64,000 bases of DNA from Aquisphaera giovannonii (GCF_008087625.1 NZ_CP042997.1:4216001-4280000); one strand, 5' to 3'; numbered from the stretch's first letter, positions 25,943 to 37,077 are shown. The notes: generated from the letters alone by a model not told the origin. A program made the numbers and translations.

Positions 25943-28590
25943 GGCGGGCCCCCCGGCTCCCTCGCCATGGTCAGCCGGGCATGCAGGCGATGGAGCGCCT
26001 CGGAGGGGGACTCGAACTGCATCGCCTCCGCCGCGGCGGGGCAGATCCAGGCCCCCGCGAAGGGGGACAGGACGGGGAGGCGGCGGAACCGGATCGCCGG
26101 CCCGGTCTCCAGCCAGCGGGCGACGGCCGGCACGTCCAGGATGTCCCGGAGGATCTCCCGGCGGGTCTCGCGGAGCAGCGGATGGTCCGGGCTGGCGGCC
26201 TTGACGAGGGGATAGAGGCGGGTGCTCACCCAGCCCATCCCGCCGACCTTCACCCGACGGCCGGGCTCGGGATTTCCCAGGACCATCAGGCCCGTCTCCG
26301 CGACGTGGCGGAACCGCTTCGCGGGGAGCTCGCCGCGGTCCAGGCCCTCCAGCACGTCCTCCTCCAGCCGGTCGAGGCCCAGGATCGCGGGCACATCCGC
26401 CGCCTCCAGCCTCGCACCCTCGGGCAGGCGGATCGCCCAGCCGAGGTCGGCGACCTGGAGCGTCATGTCGCGGCCGAACCGGCGGCCGAGGCGGGCCGCG
26501 GACGCCCGCCCGAGGGCCTCGCAGGCGGAGCGATTCAGGGGGACGTGGAAGGCATAAGAGAGGCCGGGGTGCTCCGGATCCGGGGACTCCTCCACGAGCA
26601 CCTCGTCCGCGGCCGGGACCTCGCTGTGCCTCTCCTGCGCCTCGAGCAGGCAGGCGAGCACGCCGGCCTCCTTCGGGGGGATGTCGAGGGATTCCATCAG
26701 CCAGGCCCGCAGCGCCATCGGGCCCTCGGCGGCCAGCCGGCGCCCCCCCTCGACGCGGAAGGCCGCGAGCTCTCCGGCGAGCTCGGACGACAGCGACTGG
26801 CGGTCGCTCTGCCAGACCGGCACGCCGCCCTCGCCGCCGCTGCCGCGGGCGTGGACGAGGTTCCCCTCGCGGCGGACCAGCTCCAGGGACCGGCCGTCGA
26901 GCACGAATCGGTCGCCGAGGGCGAGGCGCTCCGCGTAGGCCCCGTCGAGCGTGCCGACCGCGACGCCGTCCACCATCACCCGCGCCGATTCCTCGGAGAC
27001 GATCGTCCCGACGTTGCTCCAGAACCAGCGGAGGACCCGCCGGCTGCGGATCCCGAACCAGCCGTTGCGACGCCAGAGCCGCGGCGACGACCACTTCGGC
27101 GCGGCCCCGGGCTCGGCCTCGTACGCCCCGGCCGGCGCCGCGAGGTCGCCGGCCAGGTAGGCGAGGCAGGCGTCGAAGTCCTCCCGGCGGAGCGATTCCA
27201 TCGGCCCGGCCTTGCGGAGCATCGCGAAGGCGTCCTCGGCGGCGGTCTCCCCGGCGCAGGCGATGGCGACGAGCTGCTGGCAGACGACGTCGAGCGGGGC
27301 CTCGATCATCCGGAGCGGCTCGATCCTCCCCTCGCGGGCCGCGCGGGCCGTGACCACCCCGCCGGCGACCTCGGCGGGCGTGGCGGCCAGGATCAGGCCG
27401 CGGGACGCCTCGCCCAGCCGGTGCCCGGACCGCCCCACCCGCTGCACGCAACGCGCGACGCCCCCCGGCAGGCCGACCTGCACCGAGAGGTCGGCCGTGC
27501 CGATGTCCACGCCCAGCTCCAGGCTGGTGCTCGTGACCACGGCCCGCAGCCGGCCGTTCTTCAGGAGGTCCTCCACCTCGCGGCGCCGCCGGGCGTCGAG
27601 CGCGGAGTGGTGCGCCGCGACCGTCTCGTCCGGCTCGCCGGCCGGGACGACGCGGTCGCCGTTCGCGTCGGTCTGGCGGCGGGCCGGCTGGCGGAGGTCG
27701 TGGGTGAGCCGTTCCGTGAGGGGCCGGGTGTTGGCGAAGACGACGGTCGTGCGGGCGGCATCCATCACCTGCCGGAGCCGGCGGACCAGGCGCATGTAGG
27801 TCAGGCCGCGATGGGCGCACTCCCCGGGGTCGAGGAGCGCCTCCACCTCGATCTCCATGGGCGGCGAGCCGGGGGGCAGGGGGGCCTCCAGCACGCGGCA
27901 AGCCCTCGACGGCCCGACCAGGAACCGCGCGACGGGATCGGGCGGCCGGCAGGTGGCCGATAGGCCGATGCGCTGCGGGTCGCGCCGGGCCTTCGCCGCG
28001 AGCCGCTCCACAGTCGCGGCGAGGTCCGCCCCGCGCTTGGTCGGGACGAGGGCGTGGGCCTCGTCCACGACGAGGTGATCGACGCCGGCCCAATGATCGG
28101 CCCAGGCCGACTGGCTGAGCATCAGCGAGAGGCTCTCGGGCGTCGTGATGAGGAGATGCGGCGGCCGTTCGCGGAGCTTCCGCCGCTCGTGCGGCGAGGT
28201 GTCCCCCGTGCGGACGCCGACGCGGATGGGGCATTCCTCCAGCCCGAGGGCCTGCCGGATCCCCGCCAGCGGGATCGCCAGGTTCCGCTCGATGTCGTAG
28301 CCGAGGCTCCGCAGCGGCGAGACGTAGACGCACCGGATCCCCGGCGTCAGCGTTCCGGCGGCGTGCTCGCGGAAGAGCCCGTCGAGGATGGCGAGGAACC
28401 CGGCCAGCGTCTTGCCGGTCCCGGTCGGCGAGACGAGCAGCACGTTCTCCCCCGCCGCGATGGGCGGCCAGGCCAGCCGCTGCGCGGGCGAGGGCCCGCC
28501 GGGGAACACCCCGCGGAACCACGCGCGGACGGGCTCCGAGAGGAGCCCCGGCGCGTCGCCGGCCTCGTCCTCAAGCTCGATCGTCTGCAT
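25939..28590 (-). CDS. Ligase-associated DEXH-box helicase (Lhr-like)
   Basis: The 883-residue superfamily 2 helicase has Walker A SPTGTGKT (54-61), the DEXH box VDEAHALVP near 175, motif III LSAT, and the C-terminal helicase motifs with TSTSLELGVDIG and QRVGRSGHR. The second half (about 400-850) corresponds to the winged-helix and Lhr-associated domain. It should unwind DNA or RNA-DNA hybrids during repair. It is tightly linked with the PdeM-like gene by a 4-base GTGA overlap, the known arrangement for this family. ATG 28590 begins directly with acidic leader MQTIELEDEAGD and no better start is visible. EgtB starts about 150 bp upstream on the same strand but is functionally unrelated. Confidence 0.93.
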   Translation of the reverse strand: MQTIELEDEAGDAPGLLSEPVRAWFRGVFPGGPSPAQRLAWPPIAAGENVLLVSPTGTGKTLAGFLAILDGLFREHAAGTLTPGIRCVYVSPLRSLGYDIERNLAIPLAGIRQALGLEECPIRVGVRTGDTSPHERRKLRERPPHLLITTPESLSLMLSQSAWADHWAGVDHLVVDEAHALVPTKRGADLAATVERLAAKARRDPQRIGLSATCRPPDPVARFLVGPSRACRVLEAPLPPGSPPMEIEVEALLDPGECAHRGLTYMRLVRRLRQVMDAARTTVVFANTRPLTERLTHDLRQPARRQTDANGDRVVPAGEPDETVAAHHSALDARRRREVEDLLKNGRLRAVVTSTSLELGVDIGTADLSVQVGLPGGVARCVQRVGRSGHRLGEASRGLILAATPAEVAGGVVTARAAREGRIEPLRMIEAPLDVVCQQLVAIACAGETAAEDAFAMLRKAGPMESLRREDFDACLAYLAGDLAAPAGAYEAEPGAAPKWSSPRLWRRNGWFGIRSRRVLRWFWSNVGTIVSEESARVMVDGVAVGTLDGAYAERLALGDRFVLDGRSLELVRREGNLVHARGSGGEGGVPVWQSDRQSLSSELAGELAAFRVEGGRRLAAEGPMALRAWLMESLDIPPKEAGVLACLLEAQERHSEVPAADEVLVEESPDPEHPGLSYAFHVPLNRSACEALGRASAARLGRRFGRDMTLQVADLGWAIRLPEGARLEAADVPAILGLDRLEEDVLEGLDRGELPAKRFRHVAETGLMVLGNPEPGRRVKVGGMGWVSTRLYPLVKAASPDHPLLRETRREILRDILDVPAVARWLETGPAIRFRRLPVLSPFAGAWICPAAAEAMQFESPSEALHRLHARLTMAREPGGPP

Positions 28591-28741
28591 CCCGGCGAAG
28601 GCGGGGCGTCCTGACCCCGCCGGCTCCTCTCCAGTCCTGTCGATCGGCGGCCGGCAAGGGTGCAGGCCCCGGGGCGGTATGATGCCATGTTAGCCGACGG
28701 CACGGTTCATGGGAACAGGTACGGGCGGCACTTCGCCCGGC

Positions 28742-30133
<1,392 letters not shown>

Positions 30134-30382
30134 CCCGACCGCGCGGGGACGCGGGAAGGGCCGGCGGGTTTTATGTTAGTGCGTCCCGGCCGGATCGGAC
30201 ACCCCCGGGCACGTCCTCGGCCCGATCGCCGCGGCCCGCGGAGTGCCGAGGGACGGCCCGCCCGCCGCGAGACCGTGTGACCGGCCCGGCCGCGCGGCGG
30301 GACTAACCGGTGGGGAGTTCGAAGCATCCGCCCCGGCCACGAGCGACGACGCCGGGGCGTCCTCCATCGGGGAGATCGGATC

Positions 30383-31099
30383 ATGTCGCCTCGCAACATG
30401 GCATTCGCAACGCTCATCGCGACCGCCGCTTCGTTCCCATCCGCCGTCAGGGCGGACGGAGGCGCGACCATCGCGGTGGCCGCGGCCACCTACCTGAAGG
30501 CCGAGGCGGCCAATTTCGCCGCCCAGGCCGCGAACGGCTGGTTCGTCAGCTACGGGCCCGTCGTGAAGGACAACGGCGACTTCGAGATGACCTTCAAGAA
30601 CGAGATCCGCTACGGCCCCGGCGGCATCGGCAAGGAGACCTGGTGGATCGACATCAAGGGAAACATGGCGGCCGGCGACTACTCCGTGAAGGGCCGGGGT
30701 AGCAACATCGTCTCGTGGCTCGACTGGTACAGGAAGGGGATGGAACGGCGGGCCGACAACTGGCAGTCGGAGTACAAGAAGCTGAGCCGGAAGCAGCCGT
30801 CGCAGCCCAAGCGCTGGGTCGCGGAGAAGGCGAAGACCGTCGTCGTGTCGTTCAAGAACGACGCGCCCTACGGGGTCGATTTCCGGCTGAACGGCAGCGG
30901 CCCGCTGAGCACCGTCATCCACGTCGACCCCAGGGGCAGCAAGCGGTTCAACTTCGACCTCGCGGCGGGCTTCAAGCCCTATGTCCGCCTCCGGCAGCCC
31001 GACGGGAGCTGGTTCGACTACCGGCTCCTGGCGGAGTCAGGGGACTACCGGTTCTTCATCGACGCGAAGAACGACCTCGGATTCGTGCGAGTCAATTGA
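30383..31099 (+). CDS. Secreted protein of unknown function
   Basis: The 238-residue product begins with a signal peptide (about 1-25, AFATLIATAASFPSAVRAD). The mature part contains WWIDIKGNMAAGDYSVKGRG, a Lys/Trp-rich segment around 120-155 (WYRKGMERRADNW), and a beta-rich end, FKNDAPYGVDFRLNGSGPL and FDYRLLAESGDYRFFI. No family is recognised. GGGGAG lies eight bases before ATG 30383. The gene stands alone: the upstream EgtB gene is divergent with about 250 bp between, and the downstream gene is convergent. It is probably periplasmic. Confidence 0.75.
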   Translation: MSPRNMAFATLIATAASFPSAVRADGGATIAVAAATYLKAEAANFAAQAANGWFVSYGPVVKDNGDFEMTFKNEIRYGPGGIGKETWWIDIKGNMAAGDYSVKGRGSNIVSWLDWYRKGMERRADNWQSEYKKLSRKQPSQPKRWVAEKAKTVVVSFKNDAPYGVDFRLNGSGPLSTVIHVDPRGSKRFNFDLAAGFKPYVRLRQPDGSWFDYRLLAESGDYRFFIDAKNDLGFVRVN

Positions 31100-31177
31100 C
31101 GGCACAGCCCGATGGGGGGCGGTCGGCGTGCTGGCCCCTGCCGGCATGGCGGCCGCGCTCCCTCGGCGGTCCCGACC

Positions 31178-31717
31178 TCACCCGCGGGCTTGCAATTCGC
31201 GTCCATCATCCGCGTCGCAAGACGCGAGCCTCGCCATGGACCTACCCGGACCCGGCTTGCATTGAGCACGGATCGGATGGTCAGCCGTACCACGGGTCGT
31301 CGCAACGGCCCCCGCCGAAAAGTCGCCGCGCCGCACGAACCGGCTGTCCGAGCGCCGACTCGTCTCGACCCAGATCCTCATGACCGGCTTCAGGTCCTCC
31401 ACGTCCTCCGGGAGCGTCTCTCCCTCATCCGTGACCGTCTGCGTGGCGAAGCAGTAGATGCCGTCTCCGGCGCTCCGGAAGACGAAATACGAGCTCGAGG
31501 GTCCGGTCTCGCTGCTGAAGGTCCAGGTCGTGCCTCCATCCGTCGAAACGTACAACCGGATGGTGGCGATCCGATCCTGTTGCTCTCGGTCGATGACAAA
31601 GGGGATCCGGAATGCCCGATGGTGGAACTTCAACAAGGGTATCTTGGTTGTCCCCGGGGCCGGTGCGGAGGGAGCTTGCAGCGAGAGAAATCCGAGGACG
31701 ACAATGGTGGACAACAT
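31178..31717 (-). CDS. Secreted planctomycete protein, C-terminus possibly truncated or frameshifted
   Basis: From ATG 31717 the frame gives a signal-like start (MLSTIVVLGFLSLQAPSAPA) and a beta-sandwich-like domain: FHHRAFRIPFVIDREQ, IRLYVSTDGGTTWTFSS and GIYCFATQTVTDEG, ending LKPVMRIWVETS. This resembles the N-terminal part of larger planctomycete secreted proteins that continue with further beta domains. After residue about 130 the sequence turns basic and low-complexity (RRSDSRFVRRGDF and onward), unlike the first part. That suggests a frameshift or truncation near 31330. No good ribosome-binding site precedes the ATG; the frame is open further up to 31786. It is 78 bp convergent with the gene before it. 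Confidence 0.55.
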   Translation of the reverse strand: MLSTIVVLGFLSLQAPSAPAPGTTKIPLLKFHHRAFRIPFVIDREQQDRIATIRLYVSTDGGTTWTFSSETGPSSSYFVFRSAGDGIYCFATQTVTDEGETLPEDVEDLKPVMRIWVETSRRSDSRFVRRGDFSAGAVATTRGTADHPIRAQCKPGPGRSMARLASCDADDGRELQARG

Positions 31718-31912
31718 CGTCTGGTCCAGCGCGAATGTTTGAAGGAGAGGACTACCTCCCTGATCGGCGGACCTCTCCCCCTTCATTGAGTGCAGGCCGC
31801 GTCATCATCTCGAGCCCCACGTGCGAGGCGGCAAAACGCCCCGGATGCGCAGATCCGGAGCGGGCCGCATGCCCGGCAGGTCGTGGACCTCGCGAGTGGC
31901 CACAGACGGCGC

Positions 31913-33736
31913 TCACGACCGGCCGCGATGCTCGGCCCTGGGCCGTTGGACTCCGCCCTGGCGTTGATAGGGGCTGGGCGAGGGCGGCGGCATGCGCGGG
32001 GCGGGGGAGCCCGGGTTGTGGAGGCGAGGGGCTTCGGATCGAGGAGCACCCGCGTGGCCAGGTCCCCCGAAGCCCGGCGTCGCCGCGGGGCGACCGGCCG
32101 CGGGACTTCGGTCCAGGTCCCGATGGGCCGCCGGCCGCCCGGGCTGGTCGGCGTGCGGGGCCATGCCGGCGCCCCCACCGCCCTGGGGCTCGTGGCGGAT
32201 CCGGGAGCCGGGGCCCTGGGCGAGGCTCGGGGAGTCCGCATGCCGGCGGGCCCCAGCCATCGGCCCGCCGGCCGCGGCCGCGGCCGCGGCCGGGCGGTGT
32301 GCCGGGGCCGCGACCGGGGACGGGCGGAGTGCCATGGCCCGGGGCCCGGCCTCGGCGCCGCCGCGTCCCTGCCCGCGCATGGCCACCGCCTGCCGCTCCT
32401 CGCGGCTCCGCTCGGCGCGGAACTGGCGGAGCTCCGCCGCCCGATTCGCATACTGCTGGCGGGCCTCGGCGCCGACCCGCTCCATCCGCATCCCGCCGCC
32501 GGGGTGGGCGGCCACCTCGCGGATCGGCCGGCCGATGACGGTGACGTTGCGGTTGATCGTCACGTTCCGCTGCACGATCCGCGTCTGCTCGACGAACGTG
32601 CGGGGGGGCCGCATGTCGATGTGGTCCCGGCGGACGATGTACTCGCGCCGGACCTGCGCGGCCCAGCCGGGGTTGCGGACGACGTTGACCGACGCGTAGA
32701 AGGTGAAGACCGGGTCGTAGAAGACGGGGCGGACCGGCGGGCCCCCCGTGGCGAAGCCGAACTGGAACCACGGGAAGATGCCGACGTTCAGGTAGCTCTG
32801 GGCGTAGAAGTCGCCGAAGCAGTACTGCCCGTAGCTCGGCTGGACGAACAGGTTCGCCACCAGGCCGGGCGTGGCGATGGTGATCGACGGCGTGAACACG
32901 AAGCCCGGCTGGACGTAGACCGGCTGGGGATAGTAGACCGGCGCGAAGAGGACGCCCCGCTCGACGAGCGGCAGGTCCCAGAAGCCCTCCACGAAGAGGA
33001 ACCCGCCGGGCGTCCAGACGTAGTGCGCGGGGACCCAGACCCACTGGGGCTGGACCGCCGCCCAGAAGCCGGGCCGCCAGACGTAGCGATTGCCCTGCCA
33101 GAACCAGCTCCCCGGCGACCAGAAGACGTTGGCCCCCGGGGAAGGGCTGCTCGGGCCGTTCTCCAGGCTGGCCGGGGGCGCGGGGAGGTACGCCACGCCG
33201 CCCGCGGCCGGCGCCGCCCCGGCGGCGGGGGCGCCTCCGGAGACCGGCACCCACGCGCCTCGCACCCACTGGTACCCGCCCGAGACCTGGTGCCAGTAGC
33301 CGGGCACCCACTGCCGGCCCGGCGGCGGCTCTCGCCAGACGCCGCTGATCCAGAGGTAGTCGTCGCGCTCCTGGTCCCAGCTCCAGTAGCCGGGGATCCA
33401 CTGGACGTTCTGCCCGGCCGGCTTCTCGGCCGGCGGCATCTCCTCGATCGCCTGCGGCGGCTGCTTGGGGACAATCGGCCCCGGGGCCGGGTCGTGGACC
33501 ACCGGCGCGGCGAAGGCCTCGTGGACCGGCCCCCGGGTCAGCACCTGCCCCCCGGTCGCGTCGGGCTGGCCCTGGGCCGCCCCGTCGGGGTCCGGCGAGG
33601 GCGGGGCCGGCGTCTGGGCGGCCACCCCGGCGACGAGCGCGAAGGCCAGGGCCAGGGCCGCGACCCGACCCGACGGATCCCCGAGGCACCGACCCGCGCG
33701 ATATCGATGACCCCGACCCGGGTGCTGTCCGCCCAT
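31913..33736 (-). CDS. Exported WxPGYW-repeat protein
   Basis: The 607-residue protein has a signal peptide (RVAALALAFALVAGVAAQ) and four or more aromatic repeats in its first half: VQWIPGYWSWDQERDDY, RQWVPGYWHQVSGG, VFWSPGSWFWQGNRY and VWRPGFWAAVQPQW. These fit the YXWGXW-repeat family. The middle is rich in Tyr, Phe and Pro, and the last 170 residues are low-complexity Ala/Pro/Arg/His with RPAAAAAAAGGP. Such proteins are thought to be surface or cell-envelope components; the function is unknown. ATG 33736 has AAGGAG eight bases upstream, which decides against 33799. The overlapping frame from 33689 is its shadow. Confidence 0.85.
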   Translation of the reverse strand: MGGQHPGRGHRYRAGRCLGDPSGRVAALALAFALVAGVAAQTPAPPSPDPDGAAQGQPDATGGQVLTRGPVHEAFAAPVVHDPAPGPIVPKQPPQAIEEMPPAEKPAGQNVQWIPGYWSWDQERDDYLWISGVWREPPPGRQWVPGYWHQVSGGYQWVRGAWVPVSGGAPAAGAAPAAGGVAYLPAPPASLENGPSSPSPGANVFWSPGSWFWQGNRYVWRPGFWAAVQPQWVWVPAHYVWTPGGFLFVEGFWDLPLVERGVLFAPVYYPQPVYVQPGFVFTPSITIATPGLVANLFVQPSYGQYCFGDFYAQSYLNVGIFPWFQFGFATGGPPVRPVFYDPVFTFYASVNVVRNPGWAAQVRREYIVRRDHIDMRPPRTFVEQTRIVQRNVTINRNVTVIGRPIREVAAHPGGGMRMERVGAEARQQYANRAAELRQFRAERSREERQAVAMRGQGRGGAEAGPRAMALRPSPVAAPAHRPAAAAAAAGGPMAGARRHADSPSLAQGPGSRIRHEPQGGGGAGMAPHADQPGRPAAHRDLDRSPAAGRPAATPGFGGPGHAGAPRSEAPRLHNPGSPAPRMPPPSPSPYQRQGGVQRPRAEHRGRS

Positions 33737-33862
33737 TTGCGCACTCCTTGCTGCGAGCATGACCATCGAGCGAGCGACGATCCGATCCTGTCGCGTCATG
33801 CTACCAGAAGGGCCCGAGGCCGTCCCCTCGAATCCCGGCCGGCGGGCGTCCCGGAGGACGGC

Positions 33863-35551
33863 TCAGGGCCTGGGCGCGGGCTGGCGGGGGGCGGCGGGCA
33901 GGGCGTTGCCGGGGGGGCCGAGCTCGAAGTTCCGGATCATGTCCTCGACGTCCTGGCGGAACTTCGTGTGCGGCTGCCGCGTCGTCATGGCGTCGAGCTG
34001 GAGCGTCTCGTTGCGGGGAAACTGGACGATGTAGTCGTCGAGGTAGATGCGGTCGGCCTGGGGGCCGCCGGCCTGGTCGTCGGGGATGAGGGCCGCCTCG
34101 TATCGCCACACCTTCCGCTTGAACGTCGCCCAGTCGGCTTCCGGGAGCCAGCCCGCGCTGCCGGGCAGGATCTTCTCCCCGCGCTGGCTCCACTGCGCCT
34201 CCAGCCTCTGCTTCTCCCGCATCGGGTCGGCGGCGAGCCGGTCGCGGGTCGGGTCGCCCGACTTCTCGATGAGCCGGAGCCGCACCATGTCCTGTCGGTC
34301 CATCTGCCGGCTCGCGAAGTCCACGCCCTGGGCATTCACGTGCAGGATGTCCAGCTCCTGCGGGAAGAGCAGGTGGTAGCGCCCGCCGGGATCATCGAAG
34401 ACGAGCCAGGAATTGTCCACGTCGGCCTCCGGGGAGGGGACCTGGGGCTCGAGCTGCTGGCCGTCCTTCCTCCGCTCCAGGACGACCTCGCGGTGGGTGT
34501 GGCTCATGAGGCGGCCTTCGGACTCGGGGACCTCGAACGTGAGGTTCTGCGCCAGGCTGATCCGGCTGATGTAACCCCTCGCCTCGAAGACCCCCTCCCG
34601 GGCCGATGCGCCGCCCGCCACGGGCAGGGGGGCCGTCGCCGGATTGCCCGCGGGCTTGCTCGGCTCGAAGGTGAACTCGACGCGGGCGTTGATGGCGCTG
34701 GGGCCCTGGGTGACCGTGCAGGTACCCCTGACCGCGAAGACGGCCACCATGGAGGAGCCCTGGCCCTTCTTCACCTCCGCGAGCTCGACGTTTAGGTCAT
34801 ACTCTTGGTCGTTGGGGATGCTCCCCAGAAGGGCCCATGCGGCCTTGATGGACATCGGCCAGGTGTCGCCGGCGCGGGCCGGCTGGCGGGGCAGCATCAG
34901 GGTGAGCGTGGGCAGGTAGATCTGGTCGGAGATCTGCCGAAACTCCATGTGCGTCATGCGGCGCCTCGAGGTCAGGCAGAGGATCACGGGCAGGTCCGGG
35001 CCGCGCAGGCGGTAGACGATCCTCATCCCGGCCAGGGGGGGGACCTTGGGGGACAGCGTCGCGTCGGTCGTCTTGAAGGTCGCCGAGTCGTAGTTGCGGA
35101 GCACCTCGTCGGCCACCTTGTCCTTGGTGGTCCTCGTCACCCGCTCGGTGTAGATCGACCTCAGCGAGGTCTCGCCCACCGTCGGCGCCCCCTCCGGGTT
35201 GTCCCGCTTGACCTGGATCGTCTCCCGGACCGCGACGCGATACAGGTTGAGGAGCACCCCGGCCTTGGTCGGATCCTCGGTGTATTTCTCCTGGAACAGG
35301 TAGCGGACGCTGAGGGCCTCGGCATCCCCGGCGGGCGGCCCGGCCTGGATCGGCTGCGAGGGGGCGAGGGTCTGGGCGGGGGCCGGGGAAGCCAGGCTCC
35401 AGGCGGCGGAGAGGGCTGCGGCCAGGATCGCCCCGCGGGCCCTCCGGCCCGGGTGCGGGCGTGCGCCCATCGCCCCGGTCGCCCGCTGCCCGTGTTGTCC
35501 ATCCGTCCGCCCGGACGGCCCCCCGGCGATGCGACCTCGCCCGTCGATCAT
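33863..35551 (-). CDS. Large secreted planctomycete protein of unknown function (first of a pair)
   Basis: The 562-residue product has a signal-like segment around residues 35-60 (AILAAALSAAWSLASPAPAQ). Recognisable pieces are LSVRYLFQEKYTEDPTKAG, MRIVYRLRGPDLPVIL, a predicted beta-rich domain with LNVELAEVKKGQ, and a C-terminal half with WLVFDDPGGRYHLLFPQELD and AALIPDDQ. No catalytic motif is seen. Its overall plan resembles the next gene upstream (35683-37077), suggesting ancient duplication. ATG 35551 has GGAGG about nine bases before it. The long frame that continues upstream is the antisense reading of the neighbour. Both genes run in the same direction, 131 bp apart. Confidence 0.8.
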   Translation of the reverse strand: MIDGRGRIAGGPSGRTDGQHGQRATGAMGARPHPGRRARGAILAAALSAAWSLASPAPAQTLAPSQPIQAGPPAGDAEALSVRYLFQEKYTEDPTKAGVLLNLYRVAVRETIQVKRDNPEGAPTVGETSLRSIYTERVTRTTKDKVADEVLRNYDSATFKTTDATLSPKVPPLAGMRIVYRLRGPDLPVILCLTSRRRMTHMEFRQISDQIYLPTLTLMLPRQPARAGDTWPMSIKAAWALLGSIPNDQEYDLNVELAEVKKGQGSSMVAVFAVRGTCTVTQGPSAINARVEFTFEPSKPAGNPATAPLPVAGGASAREGVFEARGYISRISLAQNLTFEVPESEGRLMSHTHREVVLERRKDGQQLEPQVPSPEADVDNSWLVFDDPGGRYHLLFPQELDILHVNAQGVDFASRQMDRQDMVRLRLIEKSGDPTRDRLAADPMREKQRLEAQWSQRGEKILPGSAGWLPEADWATFKRKVWRYEAALIPDDQAGGPQADRIYLDDYIVQFPRNETLQLDAMTTRQPHTKFRQDVEDMIRNFELGPPGNALPAAPRQPAPRP

Positions 35552-35682
35552 GACGTCCCACCTCCCCGATGCGCGACTCGAGATCCTCAGCACGCTATTG
35601 AACCACAACGCCGGCTCGCGGAGGTATCGCGAGCGACGCGCCGGGGCGGAATTTCGGGGGCATCTCGGGTGGGCGGGGCGGT

Positions 35683-37077
35683 TCAGGGCGTCCTTGCGGC
35701 CGCCGGCGGCGGATACCACTGCAACGACCCGACGAGCTGGAGGTCCTGGTCGCCGAACTCGGCGGCATCCTTCTCCGCAAGCGTGAACGTGGCCAGGAGC
35801 TGGTCCCCGTCGGGGCCGGCGATCAGGTAATAGTCCCAGAGCACGCCCAGGTCTCCCTGCCTGCCCTTGACCCCGACCTTGTAGCGGAAGCCCCCCTCGG
35901 GGTCGCCGTCCACCTCGCCCATGCCCAGGAACTGCACGAACCGGTCGCCCAGCGACCGCTTGAGGTCGTCCCGGAACTGGGAGAGGTCCTGGTGCTTCCC
36001 CTTCCCCGCGTCGGGCCCCTTCGCGAGGTTGCACTGGGCGATCACCCGCCCCTTCTCCAGCCGCTTCAGCACCACGAGCCTCGGGTCGTCCCAGAAGGTA
36101 TGCCAGCGGCGGTCGTGGAGCAGGTTGTAGCGGGTCTCGGGCGAGATGAGCTGCAACAGCTGGCGCTCCGGCGAGGTGTCCAGCGGCAGCCCCTCGAGCG
36201 CCTTGTCCGCGAGCTCCGGCGCCATCGAGGAGGGGCGGCGGACCACCGTCAGCACGCTCTTGACGTCCAGTCCGGCCTCCACCGGGCCGGGCTCGCGCTT
36301 CTCCGACCGGTTCAACTTCAGCGACGTCACCAGCCCCGCCCGGCGGTCGAACGTGGCCACGCCCTCGCAGGTGATCGCCCCGGCCGCCCCCCGCGCGGTG
36401 CCCTCCACCTTGCCCGCGATCCGGATCCGCGCTGAGCCCTCGTCCGCAGCCTCCAGCGTCCCCGCCAGGCTGCTCTCCTTGATCTGGTCGTAATCGGACA
36501 GCGAGAGGGCGGCCGCCCTCCCCAGCTTCCATGACGCCCCCCGCGAGACGGCCTTCCCCGGCAGCATATCGGCCAGGATAAGCGGATCGGCCAGCCCCTG
36601 GACCAGTTCCAGCTCGTGGCGGGTCACGGGGCCGGCCGGGCTGACTACCGTCACCGAGTCCGCTCCGGCGGGGCGCTCCGCCACCAGGAGCGAGAGCTCC
36701 TTCCGCAGCGAGCCGGCCGTCGGCCGGATGTCACCATTGATGGCCGAGGCCGCCTGGCGGACCCACCGCACCGACTTCCTCCCCCCGTCCCGGCCATCGA
36801 GAATGCGTTCATGGAAGATCAGCCGGGATTTGACATCCAATGACAGCGGCCTGGGTAACTTTGCCTCAGCCCCTGTCGAATCCGGTGGCAGGCCGGGCTG
36901 GAATAGCCCCTCGGCCTTCAACTCGATCCGCACGTGGGTGCATGTCCCGGCGGAGAGCTGCTCGCGAACATCGATCGCCCCCTCGTCCGCGGCGCCCCGG
37001 GCGGCCGATGCCAATTCCAGCATGAGCGCGAACGCCCCCATCCCCGCAAATCGGCGTCCGATCGTCCCCATCCACAT
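35683..37077 (-). CDS. Large secreted planctomycete protein of unknown function (second of a pair)
   Basis: The 464-residue protein starts with a signal peptide (FAGMGAFALMLELASAARGA). It shows SAGTCTHVRIELKAEGLF, a segment LVQGLADPLILADMLPGK, a beta-rich part (GKVEGTARGAAGAITCEG) and a C-terminal domain with LLHDRRWHTFWDDPRLVVL and LGVLWDYYLIAGPDGDQL. The second half resembles in layout the last part of the neighbour at 33863-35551. Function unknown. ATG 37077 has GGGAGG eight bases upstream. Its upstream region is the long lower-GC leader shared with the divergent sigma-factor gene, so the promoters of both may lie there. Confidence 0.78.
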   Translation of the reverse strand: MWMGTIGRRFAGMGAFALMLELASAARGAADEGAIDVREQLSAGTCTHVRIELKAEGLFQPGLPPDSTGAEAKLPRPLSLDVKSRLIFHERILDGRDGGRKSVRWVRQAASAINGDIRPTAGSLRKELSLLVAERPAGADSVTVVSPAGPVTRHELELVQGLADPLILADMLPGKAVSRGASWKLGRAAALSLSDYDQIKESSLAGTLEAADEGSARIRIAGKVEGTARGAAGAITCEGVATFDRRAGLVTSLKLNRSEKREPGPVEAGLDVKSVLTVVRRPSSMAPELADKALEGLPLDTSPERQLLQLISPETRYNLLHDRRWHTFWDDPRLVVLKRLEKGRVIAQCNLAKGPDAGKGKHQDLSQFRDDLKRSLGDRFVQFLGMGEVDGDPEGGFRYKVGVKGRQGDLGVLWDYYLIAGPDGDQLLATFTLAEKDAAEFGDQDLQLVGSLQWYPPPAAARTP

